Notes under the pieces: generated by a model
Told to the model about the DNA's origin: nothing
Seen by the model: the letters and a program-made list of their open reading frames with translations, nothing else
The model's database searches: none
Position numbers and translations under genes: made by a program
NCBI GenBank assembly: GCA_023333565.1
Contig: JAJKFH010000115.1
Coordinates: forward strand, 2,666,001 to 2,730,000
Length of the DNA stretch: 64,000 nucleotides
Direction: 5' to 3'
Source of the DNA: Puffinus mauretanicus
Taxonomy: Eukaryota > Chordata > Aves > Procellariiformes > Procellariidae
In this document: one piece after another, positions 38,880 to 52,481 of the stretch
Numbering within the stretch: the stretch's first letter is position 1
Layout of the letters: each line of letters opens with the position of its first letter

Positions 38880-38931
38880 CCTTTTTATTTTTTGTTTCCT
38901 TTTTTTTTTTCCTTTTTTTTCCTTTTGGTTT
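38880..38931 (+). repeat. Poly-pyrimidine (T/C) tract
   Basis: T-runs are separated by short CC interruptions. Low complexity. Confidence 0.85.
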
Positions 38932-39800
38932 TCCATGGATGCACTGCTAAGACAGTTCAGAAAATAGGTATGAGAATGAAATAGGGAGGTCTATTTGAAT
39001 TGCACAGGGAGAGAGAGCATCAGCATGCTGAAATGAAATCCTCCCCTCTTTGTATCTGTACTTCACAGCAAAAAGTGAAGCTGACAAAAGCAGTGTTTGC
39101 AGTATCCCAGAAATAATGGAGATACTCCCAGATGACAAGCTGAGGCACATTAAAGAAAAGGGGAAAATGAACAGTACACGTCCCTGTTTTACCTTCTATA
39201 CATCACTGCTTTCAGCAGCACAAATATCAGAAAAGCAGACGCAGACTTGTTGCTTATTCTTCTGGTTACTGCTCCCAGGACCATATGTATTTCACATTAA
39301 ACAGTTGTGGATTAAACACAAAAGCAGTCCTGGGTGCTGGAGACTCCTACTCTTTCACCTGTGTGAAAGGTTCTGGGATATGGAGTCATATGCTCCTTTT
39401 CTCACCTTGCCACAGTGAATATTGTGTTGTCTTCTGCATATTCAGCTGTTTGGACCTGTACTTTGCTGTTTGTGTGTACTTTTTTATAGTTTGTAGGTAC
39501 TTTTTTGTAGTTCTGAGAGCACACATTACTGGGAAAACATAGCTTCCTAATGTCCACAGGGTAACTCCACACTGCTGTCTGTCATTATTTGCTATACGTA
39601 TGTCTGATTTGGTCCCCTTACAGCCTGACAGGTAGCAGTGTTACATCTGTTGCGACAGTAAAATTCCAGCGTGAAGTCTCGCTTTCTATAGAGTTTTGTC
39701 AGCTACATACATAAATACTTTGTCCTTTGATCTTTGCCACTCTGCCTCGTATTATAAAGTTAATTTCTATAGTCTTTCCCTGCAATGGTTTTGATTCTTT

Positions 39801-39835
39801 GGGGGGTAGTGGGGAGGGGTATTGTTGGGTTTGGG
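39801..39835 (+). other. G-run cluster, potential G-quadruplex
   Basis: GGGGGG, GGGG, GGGG, GGG and GGG runs are separated by loops of 1-7 bases within 35 bp, followed by a T-run and another G-run. This fits the usual four-tract pattern; folding is not shown. Confidence 0.5.
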
Positions 39836-42800
39836 TTTTTTTTTGGTGGGGGGAGCCTTTCCAGGAACATAGAAATTGAGGCTCCAGATACCATTAGGAT
39901 TTTTCCCATTAAATTTCAAGTCAGATGCTGCTGGCTGAAGGATATTTCAGGACCTTGGATTTACACATAGGTCATATTTTCGCTAGTCTGGTCACTGCTG
40001 GTTTCATTCTGGACGAACTAATGGGTAAAATGACCAGACTTCTGGTATTTCCAGCAGTAGGCTCATTTCTCTGTGTCATTTGTTACTCCCCTTCAGAGCC
40101 TGCTGAATCACAACCAGGGTGCTGTCTGTTCCTCTTCACTGGAAACCTGCCTGTCTCAGACTCTGGTTGCTATGGAGTTATTACCTCTGGAGATGTCTGA
40201 CTTCCTTGGCCACCTCTACCTGCGGCATTCCATTCTCGTGTTCATGCCTTTGCTCTCAGCACTGTGACCTGGAGCCCTGTGTCCCAGCTCCTTGGTACTG
40301 TTCCTTTCCAGCTTATGGATCCATTCCATTTCACTTGTTAGTGTAATGGCTTTATTAAGCAGCACTCAGCTGCGTTAGGCTGCAGAACAGCTGTTACAAG
40401 GGGACCCTGTCTGAAAGAGATGTGCATTCCTCAGGAGATGAGGCCATGCATTTCTAAACAAGTAAGGATTTATATAGCAATAGAAGTTTGTTTAAAAAAT
40501 ACTGGGATTTTTTTCTTTTTTTCTTTTAATGATTGGACTTCAGATGGAACAAACAGAGAGATAGGAAGGACATAACACACAATACTGAAAAATAAGTGGG
40601 AACAAAGGGAGTGATTTGAGAAGAAAATTGAAAGCTTAGTTTTTCAGTTCTGTGACTTTGGTAATTGTCTTCAAGAATGTGAATGCATTTGATTTCTTCT
40701 GAGGGAAAGAGATTTCTTTTTAATAAAATTTACACCATGAAAAAAATCTTTTTTTTTTTTTGTGAATAATGACTCTTCAATACTTCAATTTATGCCTCAC
40801 ACACCAGATAGTCTCATCTTTCCATTGTATTTTATACTTGTGCTGAATGGTTTTAATTTGCTAGCTTGCTACTGTAAATGGAATTCATTAATCTGAGGCA
40901 AAAGTAATTATAACAAAGAACATAAAATATCAGATTATTAAGATGATATCTTTCTCTGTCGAGATAGGTTACTTCAATCCATTCATCATCTCATAGAAAC
41001 ACTAAGTTACTTTAGAAGGAATGTGTTCTGAATTTAAATCCGAGGACATATATGAGTATGTCTTGTATTTAAGAAAAAGAAGCGCTCAGGAATGATACCT
41101 GCAGTACACCTGATATATTAAAGGCTGATTGTTAAAAGTCTGGATATTTCACTTCTGTTTTAAAACGTGACTCTCACATTGAATCAAACTTCACAAAAGT
41201 GAATTTTACCCCTGTCCAGAGTGCCAAAATGAAGCATGAATGATGTAAGGATATTCAATAAGTTGTGGTAGCGACTGTTTTCAGTGTGAGGAATGATCAA
41301 TATTTCAGCCTCTACCTTCCAGTGAATGGGAGAGGATTTCCTCCACGGTCCAGGAGTGCCCAGGGACTACCTGATTTCTTTGCATTGCCTCAAAACTGGG
41401 CAGTGGAGCCCACTTCACTTTCCCTTCGTTTCTTGAGCGTCGTGGAAGCAATCTTTTCAACCACCCTGCTCTTGTCATTGCCAGAGCAAGGAGACAGAGC
41501 TCAGCAATACAGAGAGCCAGCTTTGTTTCCCCGGGACAAGATGGGTCCGTCTTGGAGCCGGCTAGCGTTGCCTCTATCGGACACAGGGAAAGCTTCTAGC
41601 AGCTTCTCACAGAAGCCACCCTGCTACCAAAACCTTGCCACACAAACCCACGCAAATACACACCAGTACATAGAGCTACACATTGAACAACTCGTAAGAA
41701 AACTGTACTTGAGATGGACCATTTAAAACATTTTCTTTAGATTAAAATTTATTAATCTAAAACAAATTATTTACTCACTTTCAATCAGTAAAAAATGAAA
41801 ACCTCCCAGGAATTTCCATAGAGAAATTTCAATTTAGAAAAGTCTTCATTTACTATTCCATACCTAAGTGCAATTTATTTTTCAGCTCGTAGATGTCATA
41901 GCACTCATTATAAAAACAAAATAAAATTGAAAACTATGGTTGAAACTGTGGTGCTATATTTTTCTGGAACCTATTGAAGAGAGGAAAGAACCTCTGTCCA
42001 TCTCTGGCATCAGATTCTGCTCTGTGCTGGATGTCAGTAGAATTACACTGGTACTTGTGGGTGAAAGGAGGCAAATGTCAAGCTGAAGGGACGTTAGGGA
42101 CAGTAGAGCACAGTGCATCAGAAACTGTGGTCTGTAAACATCCTGTGGACCAGCCACATCCTTGCCAAAGCAAAGGCCAAGATTCTTCTTTTATTTACTT
42201 CCATGCATAATCACAAACTGCAGTAAGTCTCTACAGGATTTTCTGAGGACAATGTCTGTCCCAATTTGCTTAGCAAAAAAATTTGTTAATTTTGCTGGAA
42301 AATACTTTCAACTTCAGTCCATCAACTAGAACAAAAGCCACTATCTAAGCTAACTACCAAAGTTTGAATCACTATTACATGTAATATAAAGTTACACTGT
42401 GTTAATGAAATGTATCTTTAAAATTAGCAATAAAATATGTTTTCTTTTAGTCTTCTGTCACACATACGTTTCTTATGGGAAAAAAAAATAAAGGAAAGAT
42501 TTTGGCTGAGGAACCTTCATTTGTTACTGTGATTATTTTGAGAACAAGAGGGTTTTTTTTTTTAATTAAATTTAATTACATTTCCCATTTGGTGTTTTTC
42601 TTCTTTATCATTTTTGGGTGATAATTTACCACATAACTCATCTGTTGGCAGAGCCCCAGGAGTCAGGTATCCTCACTGACTTAGTGTACAACTGTTTCTA
42701 TTTCCACAAACCAGAGTCGGGAAGAATGTACTTCGAGTGCTTTACATGACGAATGATACTTAAATTTGTTCAGAAAAATCCTTTCTGAAATTGTGAAATT

Positions 42801-42977
42801 ACGAAATTAACACCTTATTTCACCTTCTCACCCAAATCCCCAGCAAAGATATTGAAAAGACTGGAAAGATTGATGCCTAACTTAAATGGGCCGGCCGAAG
42901 CTTACATGGCTGTCTCTATATTTAATAATTTTTGAAGAAGTTTTTAGTCTGTTGAGGTCAGTAGAAAGATACCCGTC

Positions 42978-43461
42978 TGTACCCGGTGCAGGTGCCCGGG
43001 TGCCGGCAGCAGCGGCAGGAGCTGGGGAGGCTGCAGGGCGGCCCCTGCGAGGCGCGGCCGGGGCTGCCCCGGGCCGGACACAGCCGGTTCCAGCCGGCTC
43101 CAACGGCCCCAGCGCAGGGCACAGCTGAGCCCCTCAGCCGCGGGCGGGCGCCTCGGGGAGAGCCCGGGTGAGGAAGGGCAAAACGCTGCCCGGCAGCCAG
43201 GGCTGAGGGACCCGTGTGAGAACCAGCCCTGCGAGCCCCGCGGGGAGAGCAGGAGGAGGGGAGGAGGGGCTCCGGGCGCCCCAGCAGAGACGCCCCTGCG
43301 GCCCCGGGAGAGACCCCGGTGGGGCAGAGGAAAATCATGAGGAGGAAGGAGCGTCAGAGGGGAGCTGGTGTGGACTGACCACAACCCCCCATTGCCCATC
43401 CCCCTGCGCCACCCATGCCTGTGGGTGTCTGGCAGCCAGTCAAGGTTAACCCACCGTACCA
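42978..43461 (+). mobile_element. GC-rich avian ERV LTR, internally deleted (second copy)
   Basis: Plus-strand relative of the element at 9885-11226. It begins near TGTACCCGGTGCAGG and ends near GTCAAGGTTAACCCACCGTA. The U3 core (43029-43327) matches the first copy base for base. Downstream it resembles that copy at lower identity (TGTGGACTGACCACAACCCC against TATGGACTGACCGCAGCCCC), then lacks roughly 250 bp holding the T-rich poly(A)/U5 part and resumes at GGGTGTCTGGCAGCCAG. Exact ends and target duplication could not be fixed. Long open frames here (for example 42944-43486, minus, 180 codons) follow from GC richness and are not genes. Confidence 0.72.
43029..43327. repeat. 299-bp CpG-rich inverted repeat, arm 2
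   Basis: Reverse complement of 10903-11201 with equal length and no difference seen. On both sides the two LTRs diverge clearly. See the first arm and the findings. Confidence 0.88.
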
Positions 43462-46400
43462 TGGAACCAGGGATTTTTAAAAGCACTCAGGGATGCTTCC
43501 TACTCTTAGGTTTGAAGGTGTTGTTGAGCCTTGTTCACATCCTACACTAACTCCCGCTTTACAAAAACTAGATTTCCACTCAAAAGAAGTAGTGTATTCA
43601 ATCCATGCAGGAGCTGTAATGCAGTTTGGAAGGATGCTGATCTGAATGACTAGACATCTTGACCCTTGGGACAAACATGCATTGAAAAGTAAGTCCAGAT
43701 ACAACGTCAAGTTGCTAAGCACTCTGACTTCTATCCGACAAAGCATTTTAACACACTCCCCATCCTAGATTTGTTCTAGAGTACTTGACTTCAAGTCCAA
43801 AGACCGTAAAAACTGATGACAGTGGATAATACCATAATCATAAGGAACACTGTAATATGGAGTTTAGTTTTTATGGAAAAATCTTAATGTATGTATTAAA
43901 AAAATTCTTCACAGTAGATAAAACTACCACACATTTAATAAACATTTAATAAAACCAAGTAAACAGTAAGAAAAAGTTTACAGTCAACTCCTTTCATTCT
44001 TCTGTAAATGTTCAAGAAGGCCATTATTTTTAAGCATCATTTGTTAGTATCGCCACACCATTGACAAATAATTATTGTGCTCAAAGCAACAAGGAGCATT
44101 TGCAATGAAATGCTGACAAACATCTCAATTGTAAATCTCTGAAGATTTCATTCATATTAATATGGAAATTAAATTTTAAAAGGCGAATGCTGGACTTTGC
44201 AGTCTGTTATCCTGCATCCTAAGCACTTACAGTTTGACACAGATGAAATGCTTCATCAGTATTCCAGAAGAGATTGCCTTTATTTTAGTTCAGAAAGTAA
44301 TGGCCTATTTGCTTAATATATGTATATTAGAGGTATTACTGTTTCAGTAAACCACTGGAAATTGCATCTTTGCTAAAGCATCCCTGAAACCACTGACTCA
44401 CACCTGGGATATTATTCAACGTGGATGGGTCATACAGGTCGCACAGGGATTCCAGCAAAGGGATTACACGTTGCCTATGGCTACCTGTGTGCCATTGGAT
44501 TTTCTTCCTCTAATTCATATTAGATATGGCTACTCTGAGGGCAGGGATTGCTCTGCAGTATGCTACAGATTCTCCTGGTCCCTTCTTTAGCCAGGTCAGC
44601 TACTTGGCCAGACAATGCATAATAGCAGTGGAGAGTTCCTCCCACCCCAAATCAGGATGGGGGCAGAGGGTGCATCTGGTCCCAGCAACCAGGATGCACT
44701 CCCAGTTCCCACAGTTACAGATCCAATTATTCATAAGATGGTATAATTATGATAACAGATTTCAAAATAGGAATATTTTTATATAAATAACAGCTTTCAC
44801 CAAAGTAGTCAGTCACCTACATAATACTTAGGAAATAGTCTAATCCAGCCTTCTTGTACTCAATTCTTTACTAAAATTATGATACCTTGTTTCAGCACTC
44901 AAGACTAACATGAAGGATCCGGTATACATGGAGCTTGTGTCAGATTCGGATTCATTATTACCTTCAATGTGTATATTGCAGCATGCAAGATCAGAGGTAC
45001 AAATCAGTCGTGCACACTTAGCAATGGAAATGGCCTGCATGACTACAGTTGCACACTGAAATGGAGATCTGCTGGAGACTAAGATATCTTTGTGTGGAAA
45101 CACTACATCTCTGTAGGGAGCTCGGACCTCTTTCGCTGAAAAGGTGCTAGATGAAAACACATGCCTCAAGTGAGTGCGAAGTATTTAATGCATCAACATT
45201 ATGTTGAATCATAATGAATCATAATCCAGGGCTCTTTCCGTGGGTACAGGAGCAGGTGATATTTTTTCCCCCTAAAAATATTCAAACTTTCCAAAGGCAT
45301 ATCTTCTAGAAAGGACTGGATTTCACTTGGAAATCAAAACTCTGGAGACAATTTTTTTCAAAAAAACAGCAGTGTCATTTGCATTCACAGCTTCAAAAGG
45401 AGATATTCTTGCTTTTAAATGTTCCTCTGACTGAAGATTTCAGTACTCTGTAGATTCTTAAGAAGTATCTTTAAAGAAATATCAAGCATAGTCATTTAGA
45501 CAGGTAGATAATATACACATCTTCATGGCATGTGTCATTTTCTGTCTTAAACCAATCATTCATTCAAAATAGATAGTATATTATAATTCAGGAAATCCTA
45601 GTGGAGCAGTCATTATAATTAGCAATCCTGAGCTGCAGACTTGCCAAAAGAATAGTTTTGTGTTCATATAAGTCAAGATGAGATTTCTTTCTTTGGGAGT
45701 CATTCTTTCCTCCTCTCTCTTTTCTTCATCTGAAGCCAAAAATTTCCAAGCAGCTTGTCATCAGATGTTTCTAAAGTACATATATCCCTAATGGATGGCA
45801 TCTGATAAATTCTTTTCGATGTCTTACAGTAAAGGGCAGCTGCAGCAAGCAGCTGCAATTTGTTTGATGTTGTTCATCAAAGTGTCATTAACAACAAATG
45901 GCACATACCCAGGATGTGTGCATATTATCTATCTTTGAGTATTCTTGATAATAAGGCATAACAATTTTTATACTGTTGGATGAGATTACATAAAAAGGAC
46001 GATTGTTTGACTGGGTAATAGGGTTTATATAAAAATATGCTTAGCTAGCTCTTCAGCTTAAGATTGGTCTTCAGAAGTTTCTTCAAATTGTTTTAGTTCC
46101 CATATCATCAACTGAGGCAATATTTTCCATAGAAAGACTTCAATAAGAAGTCAGGACTTAGAGGAAAGAGAAAGAGTTTATTTTCCTAATGGGAAGCCTA
46201 ATAAGAATATGGGTTATCTTAATGTCTTAAAAGCCTTGCAACCAATATTAATGAATGCCGTTATCAGATTTTCCTGTCTAGATTCGCCTGTAGGCAAAGT
46301 GACCAGGGAAGGTGTATTACAATAAACACCTAGACTACATAGTGATAGCATTGTATAGTGTTTTGTAAAGCTAAATCAATAACTTGAGAACAGAAATTTC

Positions 46401-47502
46401 CCTAACTGAGGTGGTAAATTGATGAAGTTCTACAAAGACATCTGCCGACAGACTCTGTTTAAAATAATATCTTTGATTAGTAATGGACACAGATACAAAT
46501 TCCAGAGTAACACTAGATGTGGATGATGCAGTTATCCATTGGACATCTGCATTTCTTGTTGCTTCAGTCATGACTTCTTGTTGTACTCAGTATGATGGAC
46601 TCACATGGCATTCATCTTCAAGATTTCTCTTGATAATCTGCATGTGGAAATGAACTCTCTTTATATGGCAGAAATCATCTAGAATCAGTTGTGTCAGTTT
46701 TGGCACAGGAAATCTAGCAATGACATCTGTGTTTTTATCCATTGCTACGGTTTTAGGAATAAAGAGATGAGTAATGATTTCCTAATTCTTCCCCAAAAAG
46801 TTGTCTGAGCTTGGAAAGGTCTGTTTCGAACTGCATTCTCAAGTTTCTTTTTCCTGCAGAAGTGCTCACAGTGTCAAACTGGAAAAACGTGCAATCCAGT
46901 CAGTGCTCTGCATACATAAACCCTAAGGAAGTCCTCTCTTCCATTAATGTAAAAATCTTGTTTGCGTCTGTGTTCCAATATCATTACTACACTAAAAGTT
47001 TAAAGCAGTACTTATGATTGATTTACTGTTAGCGTTTGTGTCATGCCATATATGCAAAATCACTTGAGTTCTCCTCTGCCTAAGATTTCAGAAATTCAGT
47101 TTTCCAAGATTAGTCTTTTGTTAGTCTGCAATTCACATGTGACAGATCTTTGCCATGTAATTTATCTCTGTATTCTTTTTTTCTGTTTGTTTCCATCAAC
47201 AAATAATTTGATGAAGCCTGATTTGTTGGTGGAGATGCACAAATGATTTCACCATTGCTGGACTTTTTTACCTGCAGCTTATTTTCCTCAAAAATAATGC
47301 TTGTGCTGGCTGTTTATTGCATATCTCAGCATCTTTTATTAATATCTCCCAGTGCATGCTGAGGTCTATATTCATTATTTGACCTACAGCATCTTCTTGT
47401 CCTGCTGGTCACCAGGCATGTTCCGCAAGTTCTGCAAGTGTTTTGTTAGCATTCAGACTGCTGGTATAATGAAGGGCTTGGGGATGGTTTCTATAGGGTT
47501 CA
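43462..47502. other. AT-rich unique sequence, no gene seen
   Basis: No repeat family, exon or RNA gene is recognised. Frames such as 44840-45169 (minus, 109 codons) carry no domain. Confidence 0.6.
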
Positions 47503-49066
47503 CAATCATAGAATCATAGAATCATTAAGGTTAGAAAAGACCTCTAAGATCATTGAGTCCAACCGTCAACCCAACACCACCATGCCCACTACACCATGTC
47601 CCTAAGCGCCTCATCTACACGTCTTTGAATACTTCCAGGGATGGTGACTCAACCACTTCCCTGGGCAATCTGTTCCAAAGTTTGATGACCTTTCAGTAAA
47701 GAAATTTTTCCTAATGTCCAGTCTAAACCTCCCTTGGTGCAACTTGAGGCCGTTCCTCTCGTCCTATTGCTAGTTACTTGGGAGAAGAGACCAACACCCA
47801 CCTCACTACAACCTCCTTTCAGGTGGTTGTAGAGAGTGATAAGGCCTCCCCTGAGCCTCCTCTTCTCCAGACTAAATAACCGCAGATCCCTCAGGTGCTC
47901 CTCATAAGACTTGTGCTCCAGACCCTTCACCAGCTTCATTGCCCTTCTCTGGACATGCTCCAGCACCTCCATGTCCTTCTTGTAGTGAGGGGCCCAAAAC
48001 TGAACACAGTATTCGAGGTGCGGCCTCACCAGTGCCGAGTACAGGGGCACAATCACCTCCCTACTCCTGCTGGCCACACTATTTCTGATACAGGCCAGGA
48101 TGCCGTTGGCCTTCTTGGCCACCTGGGCACACTGCTGGCTCCTGTTCAGCCGGCTGTCAACCAGCACCCCCAGGTCCTTTTCCTCCGGGCAGCTTTCCAG
48201 CCACTCTTCCCCAAGTCCTTAGTGTTGCATGGGGTTGTTGTGGCCGAAATGCAGGACCCGGCACTTGGCCTTGTTAAACCTCATACAACTGGCCTGAACC
48301 CATTGATCCAGCCTGTCTAGGTCCCTCTGCAGAGCCTTCCTACCCTCCAGCAGATCAACACGCCCACCCAATTTGGTGTCACCTGCAAACTTACTGAGGG
48401 AGCACTCAATCCCCTCATCCAGATCATTGATAAAGATATTGAACAGGACCGGCCCCAAAACTGAGCCCTGGGAAACACCGCTTCTGACTGGCCGCCAACT
48501 GGATTTAACTCCATTCCCCACAGCTCTCTGGGCTCGGCCGTCCAGCCAGTTTTTTACCCAGCAAAGAGTGCACCTGTTTAAGCCGTGAACCACCAGCTTC
48601 TCTAGGAGAATGCTGTGGGAGACAGTGTCAAAGGCTTTACTGAAGTCCACATAGACCACATCCACAGCCTTTGCCTTATCCACTAGGTGGGTCACCTGGT
48701 CATAGAAGGAGATCAGGTTGGTCAAGCAGGACCTGCCTTCCATGAACCTGTGCTGGCTGGACCTGATCCCCTGGTTGTTCTGCACATGGCTTGTGAGCGC
48801 CTTCAGGGTGAACCGCTCCATAATCTTCCCTGGCACCAAGGTCAGGCTGACAGTTCCCCGAATCCCCCTTCTGGCCCTTCTTGTAGATGGGCGTCACATT
48901 GGCAAGCCTCCAGTCGTCAGGGACCTCCCCAGTTAACCAGGACTGCTGGTAAATGATGGAGAGTGGCTTGGCAAGATCCTCCGCCAGCTCCCTCAGTACC
49001 CTCGGGTGGATCCCATCCGGCCCCATAGACTTGTGAGTGTCCAAGTGACGTAGCAGGTCGTTACTA
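47503..49066 (-). mobile_element. CR1 LINE, 5'-truncated
   Basis: The minus-strand 3' end is at the left (AATCATAGAATCATAGAATC, then 'AAAGACCTCTAAGATCATTG'). It extends through the whole RT domain to '[15 protein letters not shown]' at the right limit. It is close in sequence to the 54873-58716 copy, so of the same young subfamily. The truncation point lies about 45 bases upstream of the 'MGPDGIHP' segment. Confidence 0.95.
47649..49044 (-). pseudogene. CR1 ORF2 reverse-transcriptase remnant
   Basis: Three overlapping minus-strand frames together cover the RT. 48700-49044 gives [16 protein letters not shown] and [17 protein letters not shown]. 48219-48839 gives [40 protein letters not shown] and [11 protein letters not shown]. 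47649-48167 gives [40 protein letters not shown] and the C-terminal domain. Motif C is FAGD instead of FADD (codons at 48375-48389). Two frameshifts and the lost N-terminus make it inactive, but long intact frames suggest a fairly young insertion. Confidence 0.92.
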
Positions 49067-52000
49067 TCCCTCTACCCATAAATACCTTGTTGGTTTTTCA
49101 GTGTTTCGCTTAATATTGCTGATGCCTAGAGAAAAAGATATTACAGTATTTCTCAAATGGCCCACCATCAGCTTTGAGCAACAGCAAATGTGTTGCTATA
49201 TACATTCCTGTCTGCTTTGAATATAACTTTCTTTCCTAAGATATTCACAAGTTCTTTTCTGAGTTGATGTCTAAAAACATTTTAAGGACGTCTGGTTATA
49301 CTGTTTCTGCAAGGAGGATGAGAATCATCTCACATTTGAGATGACTTTTTAAAATCATGATACATTTATCCCTCCAGTGACTTCATTAAGTTGTCAACAA
49401 CATCTGGCAGGATTAGTTGACCAGTTGATAGACTGGCAAGGTCTTTCTGGTAATACCCACCAGATTATTTAGTTTTCTCAAATATTTCCTGCAAGATTTG
49501 AAAGTGTCCTTGCTCTTTTCAAATGCCAGACTCCTAGAGATTTGCAGAAATTATTAAGATATTATTCAGTTATGTCAGATTTCTCAGCAGTATCATAAAA
49601 GCTCTTCACTGCTTAGGAATTAAGCAGTACCTATTAAAAAATTCTATTTAAGACCTGTAGTCTGAGTGTTTTTGGGTTTTGTCTCTTCTGTTGCCTGATG
49701 TATTGCGATTCTCCAGTCTGAGCCAACAAGCTTCCAAGCTGAGTAGCTAACAAATACATCCATCATCTCTGCATAGTCACATAGTACATACGAGACACAG
49801 TCTGGATTATATATCAAAATTCAGGGAATCATGGCATGGGTGGCATTCACACAGAGTATCCACACCCCTTTCTCACTTCTCATAAACCTAAGCAAAATGT
49901 CAAATCAGTGTAGGAAATCCGAAACAGTGAAAGGTTTCCATTAGCATCCTCTCTTTGAAAACTGAGGTGCCCTTCAAATAGATACATGCTTTGTGAAAAT
50001 GAGTAATTATAAAAGAGTTAATCAAAAAGCACTTAGCAGATGTTATCTCAAGCGCTGCTGCTACATTTAAGTGCATCTTCCAAGTGGGCAACATCAGCAA
50101 TGTAATTATCTTGTAGGCAAGGAGAAAATTCACTCCATGTTAATCTAAGAAGTGTTTTTTATACAACTTCAGCACTTACATATTCTCCAGTGACTGGTTC
50201 ATAACAGCTGATGAAGGGCAGGTTTATTTTAGGGGAATGAATAGTGGAACAGATAGAATTTCTTATCAAAACTCACCAAAACAGCACCACAAACCAGCAG
50301 TGAGATTATCTCATAAACCAAGTCTGGCATTATTTTGGTATGGAAGCAGGCAAACAGACATAGGAAATCAGTATGTTAATCTTTTTTTTTTTTCTTTATT
50401 CCGTGCATTATGCTGACAGTGTTCTTTTCCCATGCTGGAAATGGAGAAGGTTCAATCCTTTCTGAGTATTTCAATAGAACAAAACCAATATGGTTGCACT
50501 GATTATTCTGTACTTACTTTTTGCACTATTAGCTAATGTCTTTCTGGATGCTGATTAGTAAAAGGAGACAGAAAAGCAACTTCCTTTACATGAGGCAGCG
50601 TTCTATCCTCAGATCTGTCAATTTTATTCCAAGCTGGAGTTGTTTTTATATAGAAAAGGTTGAATATTTGCTGTGGAATGAAAGGGTTGTATCTGTCCCT
50701 GTGATTATTCAATGACATGAACAATGTTGCAGATGTTTGAATGTTCAGAGTGTTCAGGATGTTCTTGAGTGTTCACATTTTGCATGTTCAAAACAAAATA
50801 TTTTTCATTCTATGGTGTTTTTAGTCATGTGGTTACAGAATTGTGGGTAAGGAATATTAATATTTGTTTTACCTAGATTGATAAACTGAGCACTTCCTCT
50901 GTCCTTATGACAGTGTTTTAAAAAAAAGCAACTAGCTGGAGCACTTACATTTATTGAATCTTTATTCAATTTTTAGAGGGAAGGAGGCCATGACTCATTC
51001 ACACTTTGTACTTAAATGTCATCTTTCAACTATAAACTTGTTTCACTTAAAATTGCTTTTATGTCTGCTATTTTTGATTTGGATCATTTCAACTCCCTGT
51101 TTAGTACTTTAAGAAAGCTTTCTTGGATAAGAAATAAACTCCCTTTTTTTCAACAAAAGAACGTGTAGCATGGCTATAACCTTCCTTCTAGTTTATGACA
51201 TATGTTCTTGGATTTTTTTTTAATTCACTGACTTTCATATGTCTTCTAAACAACACTAAACCTTCTGTGAGGCCAGTAATTCTTAATATTTTCAAACTAG
51301 CAAAGAGATTATTTCTGATGAACAAAACCATTTCTTCACAGACTGTTTTTCAGAATGTTCAGAATCTGGATTATGTCACTCTCTTCTCTGTTGTAATTTT
51401 GATTTCTTCACCGCTGGTGCACAAATGTGCCTTTTGATGAGAAAGAACTTCTTCACCAACAACCTGTTTACTGTGTAAGTTGAGGAACTCATCTACCTTT
51501 TTCTTCATGGTACAGATTTACACGTCTCCACCTGCACATAAAGTATTTTCTTTAAGTGAGTTCTCGTTCCTTTTCCTTTCATTTAGGTACTTGCTTTTCT
51601 TGGCCAAAACATCTATCTCTTATGTCAAATCACTTGGAGCCTCACTGACTTTCTCTAATCAATGTCATTTTATACTTGCACTTTTGACAGAAGAGTATTC
51701 AAAAGTTGGTTAATGTGAATATGCTTGCTGTTTCTGATGATATCATATCTGCATTATTTCTCCCTTGCTGAAGTTTTCAGTAATGCCAAAACTGGAATAT
51801 GACTGTGAATCATAGAAGAGGATACCATGAATTTATCTCCCAAAGTGACATTCAATTGACATATGAATCTTCTGAATTTCTGTCAATTATTCATATTTTT
51901 CATGCACATTTGAAAGATGCATATAGGATCTATCTTCACTGTCTAATTTCATAGATGAGACACTTATGCTTCAAACCTGCAATAAAATATTGCATTGATT

Positions 52001-52481
52001 ATAACTTACATTATGGAAATGAGAGAGAGAGTAGCAATATATAAAAAGCCCACTCTTGTGTTGTGACATCAAATTTTAGTTCACATAAAATAGAAACTCT
52101 GTTAACACATACAAATAATCCACCCTGACTCAGAGTTTGCCACCTCAAATGATAGTTGTTACGATTGCTTCGTTGCCTGTAGCTCTGAGTGAGTTAGGGA
52201 GCTAGAAATGGTATGACCGTAATGAAAGTATATTAACATATCCAATCCAAAAACATGTTAACAGAAGCAATAACTCTCCTCCTGAACAATTCCTGGGATG
52301 AGATTCTCAAATTCAATTTATTTCTCGGGGTCTAAGGAAATATAAAAACGCTGAAAAAAACGCTTATCTGAATCTGAGTACTTAAGTGTGGTTTCATTAT
52401 GTACTGGAAAGAACACAAGTTCAAGTAAGGTATTTTTCCCTTTCGCTTATCACCTGTGCAATGAAGGGATAGTTTTTGAGC
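49067..52481. other. AT-rich unique sequence, no gene seen
   Basis: No repeat family, exon or RNA gene is recognised. A short run of GTTCAGAGTGTTCAGGATGT words at 50740-50775 is a minor local repetition. Confidence 0.6.

Larger units (their letters stand above)
37906..42977. other. AT-rich unique sequence with a G-rich and a CpG-richer patch
   Basis: No host exon recognised. It contains a pyrimidine tract (38880-38931), a G-run motif (39801-39835) and a locally CpG-richer stretch (about 41300-41640) with a 153-codon open frame of unknown meaning. Three overlapping plus-strand frames at 39925-40346 have no domains. Confidence 0.55.

Noticed and set aside
42944..43486. 180-codon minus-strand open frame
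   Set aside because: Same GC-rich LTR as at 10.7 kb; the frame is a by-product of base composition.
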